Source of the DNA: Treponema sp.
GTDB taxonomy: Bacteria > Spirochaetota > Spirochaetia > Treponematales > Treponemataceae
DNA length: 64,000 bases
Assembly: GCA_022510925.1 (NCBI GenBank)
Contig: JAFLSO010000004.1
Coordinates: forward strand, 1-64,000
Direction: 5' to 3'
In this document: positions 1 to 7,357 of the stretch, piece after piece
How the letters are laid out: the number at the start of each line of letters is the position of its first letter
Numbering within the stretch: position 1 is the stretch's first letter
The notes under the pieces: model-generated
Told to the model about the DNA's origin: nothing
The model's input: only the letters and a program-made list of their open reading frames with translations
Databases searched by the model: none
Made by a program: the position numbers and the translations under genes

Positions 1-84
1 GATGAGATTTCCCCGAAAGTGCTCCCGGTCTACCATCACGGCAACAAGGAGTTCGACAAGGAGATTCCCGGCGCGACGCTGTAA
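1..84 (+). CDS. C-terminal end of an unidentified protein (partial)
   Basis: Frame 1 is open from the first base and stops at a TAA, giving the last 27 residues of a protein whose body lies outside the window. The tail contains KVLPVYHHGNKEFDKEIPG. I do not recognise the family from so short a piece. A strong intrinsic terminator follows 30 bases later, which supports this being the real end of a plus-strand transcription unit. Confidence 0.6.
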   Translation, partial: DEISPKVLPVYHHGNKEFDKEIPGATL

Positions 85-114
85 GCTTTGCCGCGCAGTG
101 TGATTGCACATGAC

Positions 115-145
115 CACCGCCGTCTCATGACGGCGGTGTTTTATT
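115..145 (+). terminator. Intrinsic terminator after the first partial gene
   Basis: A perfect 10-bp stem (CACCGCCGTC with GACGGCGGTG) closes a 4-base TCAT loop and is followed by TTTTATTTTA. It ends the plus-strand gene. The T-run touches the stop codon of the convergent thiN gene. The minus-strand reading lacks a T-run, so it is probably one-directional. Confidence 0.9.
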
Positions 146-880
146 TTATCCAAGAGAACAGAATCCGCCGGGGCGCCTCACGGCCGCATCCAGAGGCAAG
201 AACGCGAGAAAGGCTCCGCCGCGCGCCCTGACCGTGACAGGCTTTGAGGCGCAAAGATATTCTGCCTTAATGCGGTTTGAGATGCTGGCCATGCCATGTT
301 CCCTGAACACAGGCCCCTCCCACTCAAGGCCGCAAGTCTCCAGCCTGCTCCCGGAGAAGCGTTCCGTGGTCCTTGCGAACGAGACGCTCCCGTCCTTTCC
401 TCCGCCTGAGAATTCAAGGCTCCTTCCGTCCCCCACATACCACACGGCGCAGGATGAGGTGAGCCACACGTCCGCATGATAGTCCTCGGAGAAACTGTCG
501 TATATGGCGATGAGGTGGTCAATCCGGCCCCCGTCACCTCCCAGAAGCGTAATCATATCTTTTTCGCGCGAGGAGGCCTTCTTAGCCGCATGGATAAGGG
601 CCAGCTCGGTGTCAGTGAAATCCTTGTCGCGGTCATAAGGCTCAGTCCGCACATGCGCGTATCTCTCAAGGAGCGTCCTGTCCTTTATGCTGTCAAAGTC
701 GCCCAGTATCAGATCAGGCTCAAAGTCATGCTCCCCCGCGTAGAATTTCCTGTACTCCTCCAGGGTATCAAGCCCGGAGTCCGCGGCAATGATGAAGTCC
801 GCCTCAGGCGCTTGCTTCAGGAAAAAAGATGCGCTTCCGGGCTCCGGCGCCATGCCGCCCGTAAAAATCAGAATGTGCAT
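146..880 (-). CDS. thiN: Thiamine pyrophosphokinase
   Basis: This 244-residue protein transfers pyrophosphate from ATP to thiamine to make the cofactor thiamine diphosphate in the cytoplasm. Visible family motifs are ADSG at residues 33-36, LGDFDS at 59-64, DKDFTDTE at 85-92 (acidic, metal- and ATP-binding) and GGDGGRIDHL at 114-123. An SN pair in the C-terminal half fits the thiamine-binding sheet. Length is usual for a bacterial enzyme. The ATG has a GGAG ribosome site six bases upstream. It is transcribed away from alr; a weak TATACT box at 945-950 on the minus strand could be its promoter. No TPP riboswitch is apparent in the leader, and no other thiamine gene is nearby, which fits salvage of imported thiamine. 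Confidence 0.9.
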   Translation of the reverse strand: MHILIFTGGMAPEPGSASFFLKQAPEADFIIAADSGLDTLEEYRKFYAGEHDFEPDLILGDFDSIKDRTLLERYAHVRTEPYDRDKDFTDTELALIHAAKKASSREKDMITLLGGDGGRIDHLIAIYDSFSEDYHADVWLTSSCAVWYVGDGRSLEFSGGGKDGSVSFARTTERFSGSRLETCGLEWEGPVFREHGMASISNRIKAEYLCASKPVTVRARGGAFLAFLPLDAAVRRPGGFCSLG

Positions 881-1000
881 GAAAGGCTCCGTAGAAACAG
901 TTTAACAGTATCGGACTCCGCCACAGGCATTGGGTCCGCATCAGAGTATATCACATAAATCCGGGAACGCAAAATCACGGCGCATGCCCGCAGCCCAATG

Positions 1001-1029
1001 TTGCCACGGACCCTAAGTTTCGGTAGAAT
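1001..1029 (+). promoter_or_regulatory. Promoter of alr
   Basis: TTGCCA (1001-1006), a 17-base spacer, then TAGAAT (1024-1029). Transcription would begin near 1036. This rules out the in-frame ATG at 998 as the alr start and favours the ATG at 1052. Confidence 0.7.
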
Positions 1030-1051
1030 ACCTCATGGTTTGGGAGGCAGA

Positions 1052-2254
1052 ATGCGCGGAACTCGTGCCGTAATTCATCTGGACAATCTACAGAACAATA
1101 TACTTGAGATAAAGAAATTCCTTGCGCCTAAGACAAAGCTGTGCGTGGCCGTCAAGGCGAACGCTTACGGTCACGGCGCGGTGGAGTGTGCGAGGACGGC
1201 GCTGGCTTGCGGCGCGGATTTTCTTGCCGTGGCCGCCGTGGATGAAGGCTTGGAGCTGAGGAAGGCCCGCATAAAGGCCCCCGTCCTTCTTCTGAGCCTG
1301 TGCTCCCCCGACGAGGTTGATGCCGCGGTCAGAAACAACCTTACGCCGCTGGTTTTTGACGAGGAGTACATCTCTCTTTTTGCGGAGGCCGCCGGAGCCG
1401 CCGGGAAAAAATCGTATCCAGTGCACTTAGCGGTGGACACCGGAATGGGACGCATAGGATGCGAGCCGCATGAGGCGGGGAAAATAGCGCGCGCTGTGGC
1501 GGACACGGGAGCGCTTTGCGTGGGCGGAATCTGCACGCACTTTGCCGTGAGCGACGAGGTTTCCACAAAAAGCCGCGACTTCACGGGCACGCAGTTCAGG
1601 CTTTTCGAGCAGGCCATAAAGTCCGTGGAGGCGCAGGGCATAGACCCGGGAATACGGCACTGCTGCAACAGCGCCGCCACCATAGATCATCCTGAATTCC
1701 ACCTGGACATGGTCCGCCCGGGAATCATAGTCTACGGTTATTACGCGGAGGAAATCTCCAAGGAGTATCTGGAGAAAAAAGGCACGCCCCTCAATCTGAA
1801 ACCAGTGATGACACTGCAGACCGTAGTCAGCGCGGTGCGGCATTTTGAGGAAGGAAAAAGCGCGGGTTACGGGCGCACATGGACGGCCGGGGTTCCCACG
1901 GACATAGCGGTGCTCCCCATAGGCTACGGTGACGGCTGGGCAAGGCGTTTCGCTCTGAACGGAATCCCGGTCAGCATAAACGGAAAGGAGTATCCTGTGC
2001 GCGGAAGGATATGCATGGACCAGTGCATGGTGGACGTGGGAAGCGATGCCGCCAACGGAATCGTGAGGCGCTGGGACAAAGTGATTCTATTCGGCGCAAA
2101 GGAGGACGGAGCTCTGCAGACCGCGGATGACGTGGCAAAGCTTACCGGCACCATAAGCTATGAGATTACAAGCTGCATCACAAGCCGCGTTCCGCGGGAA
2201 TTCATCGGCGGCCGCCAGGATACCGGTCCGCGGAACAAAGACAAGCGCGCTTAG
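1052..2254 (+). CDS. alr: Alanine racemase
   Basis: This 400-residue PLP enzyme interconverts L- and D-alanine, supplying D-Ala for peptidoglycan. The PLP-binding motif AVKANAYGHG places the Schiff-base lysine at residue 35. The C-terminal catalytic tyrosine lies in SAGYGRTW, followed by the family motif LPIGYGDGW, and GRICMDQCMVDV is the usual C-terminal signature. The start at 1052 has GGGAGG four bases upstream and lies about 16 bases inside the predicted transcript; an earlier ATG at 998 precedes the promoter's -35 box and is rejected. It is divergent from thiN and convergent with the next gene, so it is probably monocistronic. Its product feeds the murC step encoded elsewhere in this window. 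Confidence 0.95.
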   Translation: MRGTRAVIHLDNLQNNILEIKKFLAPKTKLCVAVKANAYGHGAVECARTALACGADFLAVAAVDEGLELRKARIKAPVLLLSLCSPDEVDAAVRNNLTPLVFDEEYISLFAEAAGAAGKKSYPVHLAVDTGMGRIGCEPHEAGKIARAVADTGALCVGGICTHFAVSDEVSTKSRDFTGTQFRLFEQAIKSVEAQGIDPGIRHCCNSAATIDHPEFHLDMVRPGIIVYGYYAEEISKEYLEKKGTPLNLKPVMTLQTVVSAVRHFEEGKSAGYGRTWTAGVPTDIAVLPIGYGDGWARRFALNGIPVSINGKEYPVRGRICMDQCMVDVGSDAANGIVRRWDKVILFGAKEDGALQTADDVAKLTGTISYEITSCITSRVPREFIGGRQDTGPRNKDKRA

Positions 2255-2258
2255 AGGC

Positions 2259-2876
2259 TCAGAACAGCCAGTCCAGAACTATTCCGGTCCGCGCCGTTAC
2301 GCCAGCGCTTTTCGGGTCGTAGTCCTGACACTCGAATTTCCATGGATATGAGAGCCCCACATAAAATCCCAGCCGCGTGGCGGGATCGTCCTTGGGGCCC
2401 AGGTTCCATGCCCATTTAAACCTCAGGCCGGACGAGCACATCGTCAGGCCTGAGCCGCTCTCGTAGGGAACATCCTTCTCGAATATGTATTTTCTGGTGT
2501 ATTCAACCGGATAAAGCAGGAAAGAGAAGTGTCCTTTGCTGTAACCAAGTCCCAGAGCACCGCCGAAGCTAAGCCCCGCGCCGCCCCTGAACAACACGTC
2601 CTCGGGGGAAGTCGGTGCCTCTGCCGGTACCGTTGCCAGCGCGTCCATGCCGCATGACAAAGTGAATTCAGGGCTGATTGTAAGCCCTCCCCAGAAACGG
2701 CAGGCATAGAAGAGCGAGAGCTCGGCACCTGTCCATAATGACGCGACAGGATCTGAGTTCCAGTTCGAGACGAGCGCGCCGGAGGAATACCCCTCATAAA
2801 TCCCCAGGCTATGCTCCGCAGAAACTGCGGCCACGCTAAAAATGGCGGCAGCCAGAACGCAAGAAAGCTTTTTCAT
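2259..2876 (-). CDS. Exported outer-membrane-like protein, unknown function
   Basis: A 205-residue protein with an N-terminal signal peptide (KK, hydrophobic core, likely cleavage after VSA near residue 20). The mature part alternates short hydrophobic and polar stretches rich in Gly, Ser and aromatics (for example GGAGLSFGGALGLGYSKG) and ends in a hydrophobic strand finishing with Phe. These are features of small beta-barrel outer-membrane proteins. I do not recognise the family. The ATG at 2876 has GGAG eight bases upstream; a GTG nine bases earlier overlaps that site and is less likely. It stands alone between convergent alr and tRNA-Gly and may be read from the tRNA side if termination there is incomplete. 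Confidence 0.7.
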   Translation of the reverse strand: MKKLSCVLAAAIFSVAAVSAEHSLGIYEGYSSGALVSNWNSDPVASLWTGAELSLFYACRFWGGLTISPEFTLSCGMDALATVPAEAPTSPEDVLFRGGAGLSFGGALGLGYSKGHFSFLLYPVEYTRKYIFEKDVPYESGSGLTMCSSGLRFKWAWNLGPKDDPATRLGFYVGLSYPWKFECQDYDPKSAGVTARTGIVLDWLF

Positions 2877-2970
2877 TCGCCACACTCCTTTTATGTTTAT
2901 TTAAAATACATCAAAGCGCACAAAAACTCAAGAAGAGAATACAAGCGGCCCGCACGGCGCTAAGGGCGCG

Positions 2971-3007
2971 GAAAAGAAAAAGGGCCTCCTGATATTCCAG
3001 AAAGCCC
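2971..3007 (-). terminator. Terminator after tRNA-Gly
   Basis: On the minus strand a 10-bp stem (GGGCTTTCTG with CAGGAGGCCC, two G-T pairs) closes the loop GAATAT and is followed by TTTTTCTTTT. It begins eight bases past the tRNA 3' end, so it should end the tRNA transcript. Confidence 0.85.
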
Positions 3008-3015
3008 GTCTTATA

Positions 3016-3088
3016 AGCGGCAGAAGGGAGTCGAACCCTCGTCTCCAGCTTGGAAGGCTGGGGTAATGAGCCGTTATACGACTGCCGC
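3016..3088 (-). tRNA. tRNA-Gly (anticodon TCC)
   Basis: A 73-base cloverleaf. The acceptor stem is GCGGCAG with CTGCCGC, the T arm is GAGGGTTCGACTCCC, and the anticodon stem CAGCC/GGCTG-type pairing encloses TTCCAAG with anticodon TCC, reading GGA/GGG glycine codons. The discriminator base is T and no CCA is encoded. It has its own promoter and terminator. Confidence 0.95.
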
Positions 3089-3101
3089 GGAACTGAATCC
3101 G

Positions 3102-3130
3102 ATAGTATATCACCGCAAAAAAAAAGTCAA
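3102..3130 (-). promoter_or_regulatory. Promoter of tRNA-Gly
   Basis: On the minus strand, TTGACT (3130-3125), a 17-base T-rich spacer, then TACTAT (3107-3102), putting the transcription start a few bases before the tRNA 5' end. An overlapping TATACT gives a shorter spacer of 15. The stretch 2886-3240 holds only the tRNA, its promoter and terminator and the promoter of the next operon. Confidence 0.65.
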
Positions 3131-3182
3131 GTACGCGGCGCAACCTTTTTAGATTTTATGACTCTAATTCCGTGTGGGAGTA

Positions 3183-3211
3183 TTAAAAAATATTCGCATA
3201 TATGTTATGAT
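3183..3211 (+). promoter_or_regulatory. Probable promoter of the fibronectin-III lipoprotein operon
   Basis: TTAAAA (3183-3188), 17 bases, TATGAT (3206-3211) in a local AT-rich patch, about 30 bases before the first lipoprotein start. The -35 box is poor, so an activator or supercoiling dependence is possible (inference). Confidence 0.45.
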
Positions 3212-3240
3212 AGACTTGCGATATTTATTAGGGAAATAAT

Positions 3241-6200
3241 ATGTGCTGCAGAATTCTTCGAGCATTGCTGATACCGGCGGCAGTTTCTCTTCTTGCATGC
3301 TGTGCCTTGGATTTAGTCTCAGAGCCCTCCGCTAACATCATGGCAGGCTCATCAGGGGCGTCCAAGGCCGTACTGCGCCCTCCCACGAACGTAAGCGCAA
3401 GCCACGGCGAATACCGCTCGGTCAAACTCTCATGGAGCTCCGCTGACGGCGCGGCGCAGTACTACATATACTCGGCGGCCACGCCGTTCGACACGTTCAG
3501 GCAGACGGCGGAGACCAAAGGCACCGCGAATTCCATCTCCATCACAGAGGACGCGGGCACCACGGCATATTATGCCATAAGCACTGTGGACAAAGAGGGA
3601 AATGTCTCAGAGAAAAGCTTCATAGTCCTGGGCTCCGTGCTCTCAAGCCCCATAATAACGAGCATCACGCAGGACTCAAGCGGAACCGCCAGCACCGTCA
3701 CGTGGTGGATGGCCAACTGCAGTCACGGCACTTACATGGACACCGTAAAATACGAGGTGACATGCTACGCGGAGGACAAGACATCCGTGGTGGCCACGGT
3801 GAACACCCAGGGAAGCGAGACATCCGCCACATTCAGGAACCTGACGCCCAACACAAAATACTATTATCAGGTGCAGGCATTCACGTCCACGAACCAGAGC
3901 AGCATGGAGTCCTCAGGCCTGGAGGACGCGGACACGGCGAGACGTCTCATTCCCTCCGCGCCGCAGGACCTTCAGGCGGCCACGGGCACATCCGCCGAAA
4001 GCGTGGAGCTTACATGGACTCTGCCGGACTACGTGGATTACAAGGTGGGCTCCGAGTCCTACGAGCAGCATCCCGTCTACTTCACCATAGAGCGCAAGGA
4101 AAAAGGCGGGGATGACTCCGAGTACACTAAAATCGTAAGCTACCTGGGAACAATGGCTGACGGAAGCGGCGGCTCCGAGTCCCGGATAACATTCAACTGC
4201 GCAGAGCAGACCTCCAGCTCCGACAGCGTGAGCGTAACCGCGGGCGACATGCCAGCCGCAGGCGGCGCGTACGGCGCATACATTCCCGGAAGCAGGCTCA
4301 CGTGGCGCGACACCACGGCGGAGCGAGGCAGGCAGTATGTCTGGCGCGTGCAGAGCTACACAGACGACAGCAGCACCATAATCAGCTCGCAGGAGAGCGT
4401 CTCCACCGCGGAGGGCTGGCTTCTGGCCCCTGTAAGCTTCAAGGCCAGCGCGGAATACACGGAAAAAGACGGCGGGGAAAAGTACGCTAGCATAGACGTC
4501 TCATTCCAGGTGGACTTCGAGGACTTCGGCCAGAAGTACAGCTATGTGCTCACCTACACGCGCACGGGATTCGAGCAGGACTCATCAGATGAGGAGAGGC
4601 TGTACCACACGTATGACAGCATCTCCAAGGTAAAGGCGGAGCACCATATATTCGATTTCGATGAGCCGGACTTGAGCGATGACAGAATCGACTCCATGGA
4701 AGGATATTACAGATACACGCTGTACATAGCGCCTGCAGGGACCACATCAGTTCCGTCTGAGCATTACGCGCGCGCGGACTCACCCAACTCCATAACCGTA
4801 ACCAATGAGGCGGACAAGCTGCCCAGCATAAACGGCTTCAAAGTGACAGACGGATACGCGGATAAATTTATCCTGGAATGGGACTATGACCAAAACTGCG
4901 AGTACACGATATCCTGGGTCAATTACAAGGATGAGACCACCCCGAGCGATGACGCGGAGCCTAGGACAAAGGAGCTCAGCAAGGCGGAGATAAAACTGGA
5001 AGGCGAAACCGCGCGGTACGAGCACAAGGCATCCCCCGGAGACTGCCGCGCGTACAGCCTCATAGCGGAAAGGGGCCTAAGGACTGAGGAAAGCTATACG
5101 GACGCTGATAACAATCCGATAGTCTCATGCACGCTCGGAAAGGCCGTCCTTATCCCCGGCCAGCCTGATTACAGCACCATAACCGTGCAGTGGAGGTCCG
5201 TGCAGAGGGCCCGCGGCGATTACAAGGTCAGCGCAGTATACTCCAGCGGGGAGGAGGAGCTCACGCAGAGCGATAATCCTAACGGCGGAGGATACACGAG
5301 CATAACCGAGGAGAACGGCATCTACACATGCGTCATAAACAAACCTAAAGGCTATGATGACGCCAAAGAATCTGGCAAAGCGGTGATATTCACCGTCACA
5401 TCCACGAGCGAGTCGCAGGAAGGTGTGACCACCACGTCGGAGGCGGAGACCCGCACAGCAGGACCGGCGCTTCTGGAAACAAAGGCCGCGACGCCTGTGT
5501 CCGACTCCATACAAATCACGTGGAAGGCCATGGACTTCGCGAAGGGATACATAATACGGCGCATACGCTACACTGACAGCAGCGCGAGCACACCGGCGGA
5601 CCAGTCCGACACATATTATTATGACGGCACGGCGCTTTCCGTGAACGGAGAGCCAGTGGACAACGGCTCGGCAGCAGTCTACTTCTCGGGCGGCACATAC
5701 ACGCTGACAGATAAATACAGCGAGCAGAAAGACGAGACCTCGTCCTACCAGACAAACCAAAGCATGATAAGCTGGGGGCTTCCATACGGCTATGCGGTGC
5801 TCCCCGTGATAAACGGCCCTGAGGACTTTTCTTTCGGGGAGGGAATCACGCTCACGGGCGGCAGTTCGAAAGTCCAGTACAGGAACATAAGCGACGTGAA
5901 AAACGCCGCCTACGGTTACGGGCTCAGGGTCCGCGCCCACAAAGCGAGCAGCGCCTACGAGCAGCGCATAGAATGGGAGCTTCCGTACTATGGCAATAAC
6001 TCGGCGAACCTTTACAGGCGGCAGGCGGGAAGCAGCGCCAACTCCTGGAAGAAAGTCACGGACATACCGGCGGGGAAAAAAGAAATCAGCTACAGGCCCG
6101 CTCCGGGAGAAATCACCGAGGCGTATGAGTATGCCGTGGCATACAAGGAATCCAAAGACAGTATAAATCTCCCCGCGTCGCTAGTGAACGGAACGACAGC

Positions 6201-7347
6201 GGACAAAGGGCTCTCCGAGGAAGAGACCAATTACACCTATCCTGACGACTCAAAAAAAGAGCGGCTTAACAAGGGCTATCTCCTTGCGACCAATTTCAGC
6301 GCGGGCTACGGCGGGGATTCCGCGGCAAGCTCCGCTGACAAATACTATTACTCCGAGAAAGTCACATGGTCCGAATGGGATTATGACAAGCGCGCCATAG
6401 GTCCAACAGGCGCGTATGTCTCCATAAAGAATTATAACCTCTCAGGCAACTGGACTAAAGTTTTCTCCCTTGACAGCAGCCTGCACTATTCCGGCAACGA
6501 AACGGTCCCGAACACGGACATTTGGAAAGCGGATGAGGTGACCGCGTACCTGAGCCCCCACGAGGTAGCCACGGCCGACAGCGTAAACAGCGGCAGCATG
6601 GTGAACACGGACGGTCCGCTCATGGTCCTGCGCGACGCCAAGCATTATTACTCGCTCACATTAGTGCGCGAAAGCACATCAGTATCTCTGGCGGAGGACG
6701 ACTCCGTTTACGCCTGCAGGCAGCTGAGCGACGCTGAGATTGCCCGCGCGGCCATGCTGGCGCTGAGCTACGGATTCTATGTGCATGATGGCGGCCCTAC
6801 AAACTACACAAAGTCAACAAAATATAATTCTAAATATAGTAATAAAGGAGATGTGCAGGGAAAAACAGGAAGTATATCATTCACTGACAGGGCTCGCGAT
6901 TCCAGCCTTGGGTTGGGTAAATTCAGCGCATCTTACAGAATTAATGGAAGTTATGCCCCCGAACAACTTACTCCAGGCGGAGCTTTAGGTACATGCGTAA
7001 GCATTAGTCAGGGCAGTTCTTTTTCCGGTGCATTTGGAATAAAAGGGGATTCTGACAACTATGTGTATAAATTTATTAACGCTGACAACATAATTGTAAA
7101 AACAGCGGACTCCTCAATTCCAGATTATAATGCCACAATTACTTTTGCTTGCTCAGGTACAAACAATATAGAATTAAAAATCAGCCACCCCGGAGCGTCA
7201 GATTCTACCCTCTGTGAAGGCAAAACCAGTACTGTTGAAATCAGAAAGCGCTGGTTCCCAATGCAACTTCAGAGCACAGATCTTTTTAGCAATAACGGTG
7301 AACCTTATGAAATCACAAACCCGGAATACGGCTGGTGGCCGAAATAA
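3241..7347 (+). CDS. Large fibronectin type III repeat lipoprotein
   Basis: This 1368-residue protein opens with a lipoprotein signal peptide ending in SLLAC (Cys near residue 20). It should be lipid-anchored, probably facing the periplasm or cell surface. Fibronectin-III-like modules are recognisable by their first strands: PPTNVSASHG near residue 47, PSAPQDLQAATG near 238, LLETKAATPVSDSIQITW near 745, and another near 900. The repeated core is an S-V-x-L-x-W strand followed by a Y-x-I-Y/R strand. Function is unknown; such modules usually serve adhesion or polysaccharide contact. It is the first of five tightly spaced genes. The last 190 residues (from about 6780) are visibly AT-richer in DNA than the rest and not FN3-like, suggesting a separately acquired end domain. 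Confidence 0.85.
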   Translation: MCCRILRALLIPAAVSLLACCALDLVSEPSANIMAGSSGASKAVLRPPTNVSASHGEYRSVKLSWSSADGAAQYYIYSAATPFDTFRQTAETKGTANSISITEDAGTTAYYAISTVDKEGNVSEKSFIVLGSVLSSPIITSITQDSSGTASTVTWWMANCSHGTYMDTVKYEVTCYAEDKTSVVATVNTQGSETSATFRNLTPNTKYYYQVQAFTSTNQSSMESSGLEDADTARRLIPSAPQDLQAATGTSAESVELTWTLPDYVDYKVGSESYEQHPVYFTIERKEKGGDDSEYTKIVSYLGTMADGSGGSESRITFNCAEQTSSSDSVSVTAGDMPAAGGAYGAYIPGSRLTWRDTTAERGRQYVWRVQSYTDDSSTIISSQESVSTAEGWLLAPVSFKASAEYTEKDGGEKYASIDVSFQVDFEDFGQKYSYVLTYTRTGFEQDSSDEERLYHTYDSISKVKAEHHIFDFDEPDLSDDRIDSMEGYYRYTLYIAPAGTTSVPSEHYARADSPNSITVTNEADKLPSINGFKVTDGYADKFILEWDYDQNCEYTISWVNYKDETTPSDDAEPRTKELSKAEIKLEGETARYEHKASPGDCRAYSLIAERGLRTEESYTDADNNPIVSCTLGKAVLIPGQPDYSTITVQWRSVQRARGDYKVSAVYSSGEEELTQSDNPNGGGYTSITEENGIYTCVINKPKGYDDAKESGKAVIFTVTSTSESQEGVTTTSEAETRTAGPALLETKAATPVSDSIQITWKAMDFAKGYIIRRIRYTDSSASTPADQSDTYYYDGTALSVNGEPVDNGSAAVYFSGGTYTLTDKYSEQKDETSSYQTNQSMISWGLPYGYAVLPVINGPEDFSFGEGITLTGGSSKVQYRNISDVKNAAYGYGLRVRAHKASSAYEQRIEWELPYYGNNSANLYRRQAGSSANSWKKVTDIPAGKKEISYRPAPGEITEAYEYAVAYKESKDSINLPASLVNGTTADKGLSEEETNYTYPDDSKKERLNKGYLLATNFSAGYGGDSAASSADKYYYSEKVTWSEWDYDKRAIGPTGAYVSIKNYNLSGNWTKVFSLDSSLHYSGNETVPNTDIWKADEVTAYLSPHEVATADSVNSGSMVNTDGPLMVLRDAKHYYSLTLVRESTSVSLAEDDSVYACRQLSDAEIARAAMLALSYGFYVHDGGPTNYTKSTKYNSKYSNKGDVQGKTGSISFTDRARDSSLGLGKFSASYRINGSYAPEQLTPGGALGTCVSISQGSSFSGAFGIKGDSDNYVYKFINADNIIVKTADSSIPDYNATITFACSGTNNIELKISHPGASDSTLCEGKTSTVEIRKRWFPMQLQSTDLFSNNGEPYEITNPEYGWWPK

Positions 7348-7357
7348 GAGGCGCAGG

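Noticed and set aside
881..1000. TPP riboswitch upstream of thiN
   Set aside because: The conserved CTGAGA and related core strings of the TPP aptamer are absent from the minus-strand leader.
998..1051. Longer alr reading from the ATG at 998
   Set aside because: The ATG overlaps a good promoter (-35 at 1001) and would not be in the mRNA; the start at 1052 has a strong ribosome site and matches the family's start.
5125..5940. 271-codon open frame on the minus strand inside the FN3 gene
   Set aside because: No ribosome site or domain; it is antisense to a long gene with GC-rich codons, which open such frames by chance.
7214..7357. Upstream start for the second FN3 lipoprotein
   Set aside because: It would overlap the preceding gene by 134 bases and bury the signal peptide; the start at 7358 begins a clear lipoprotein signal.
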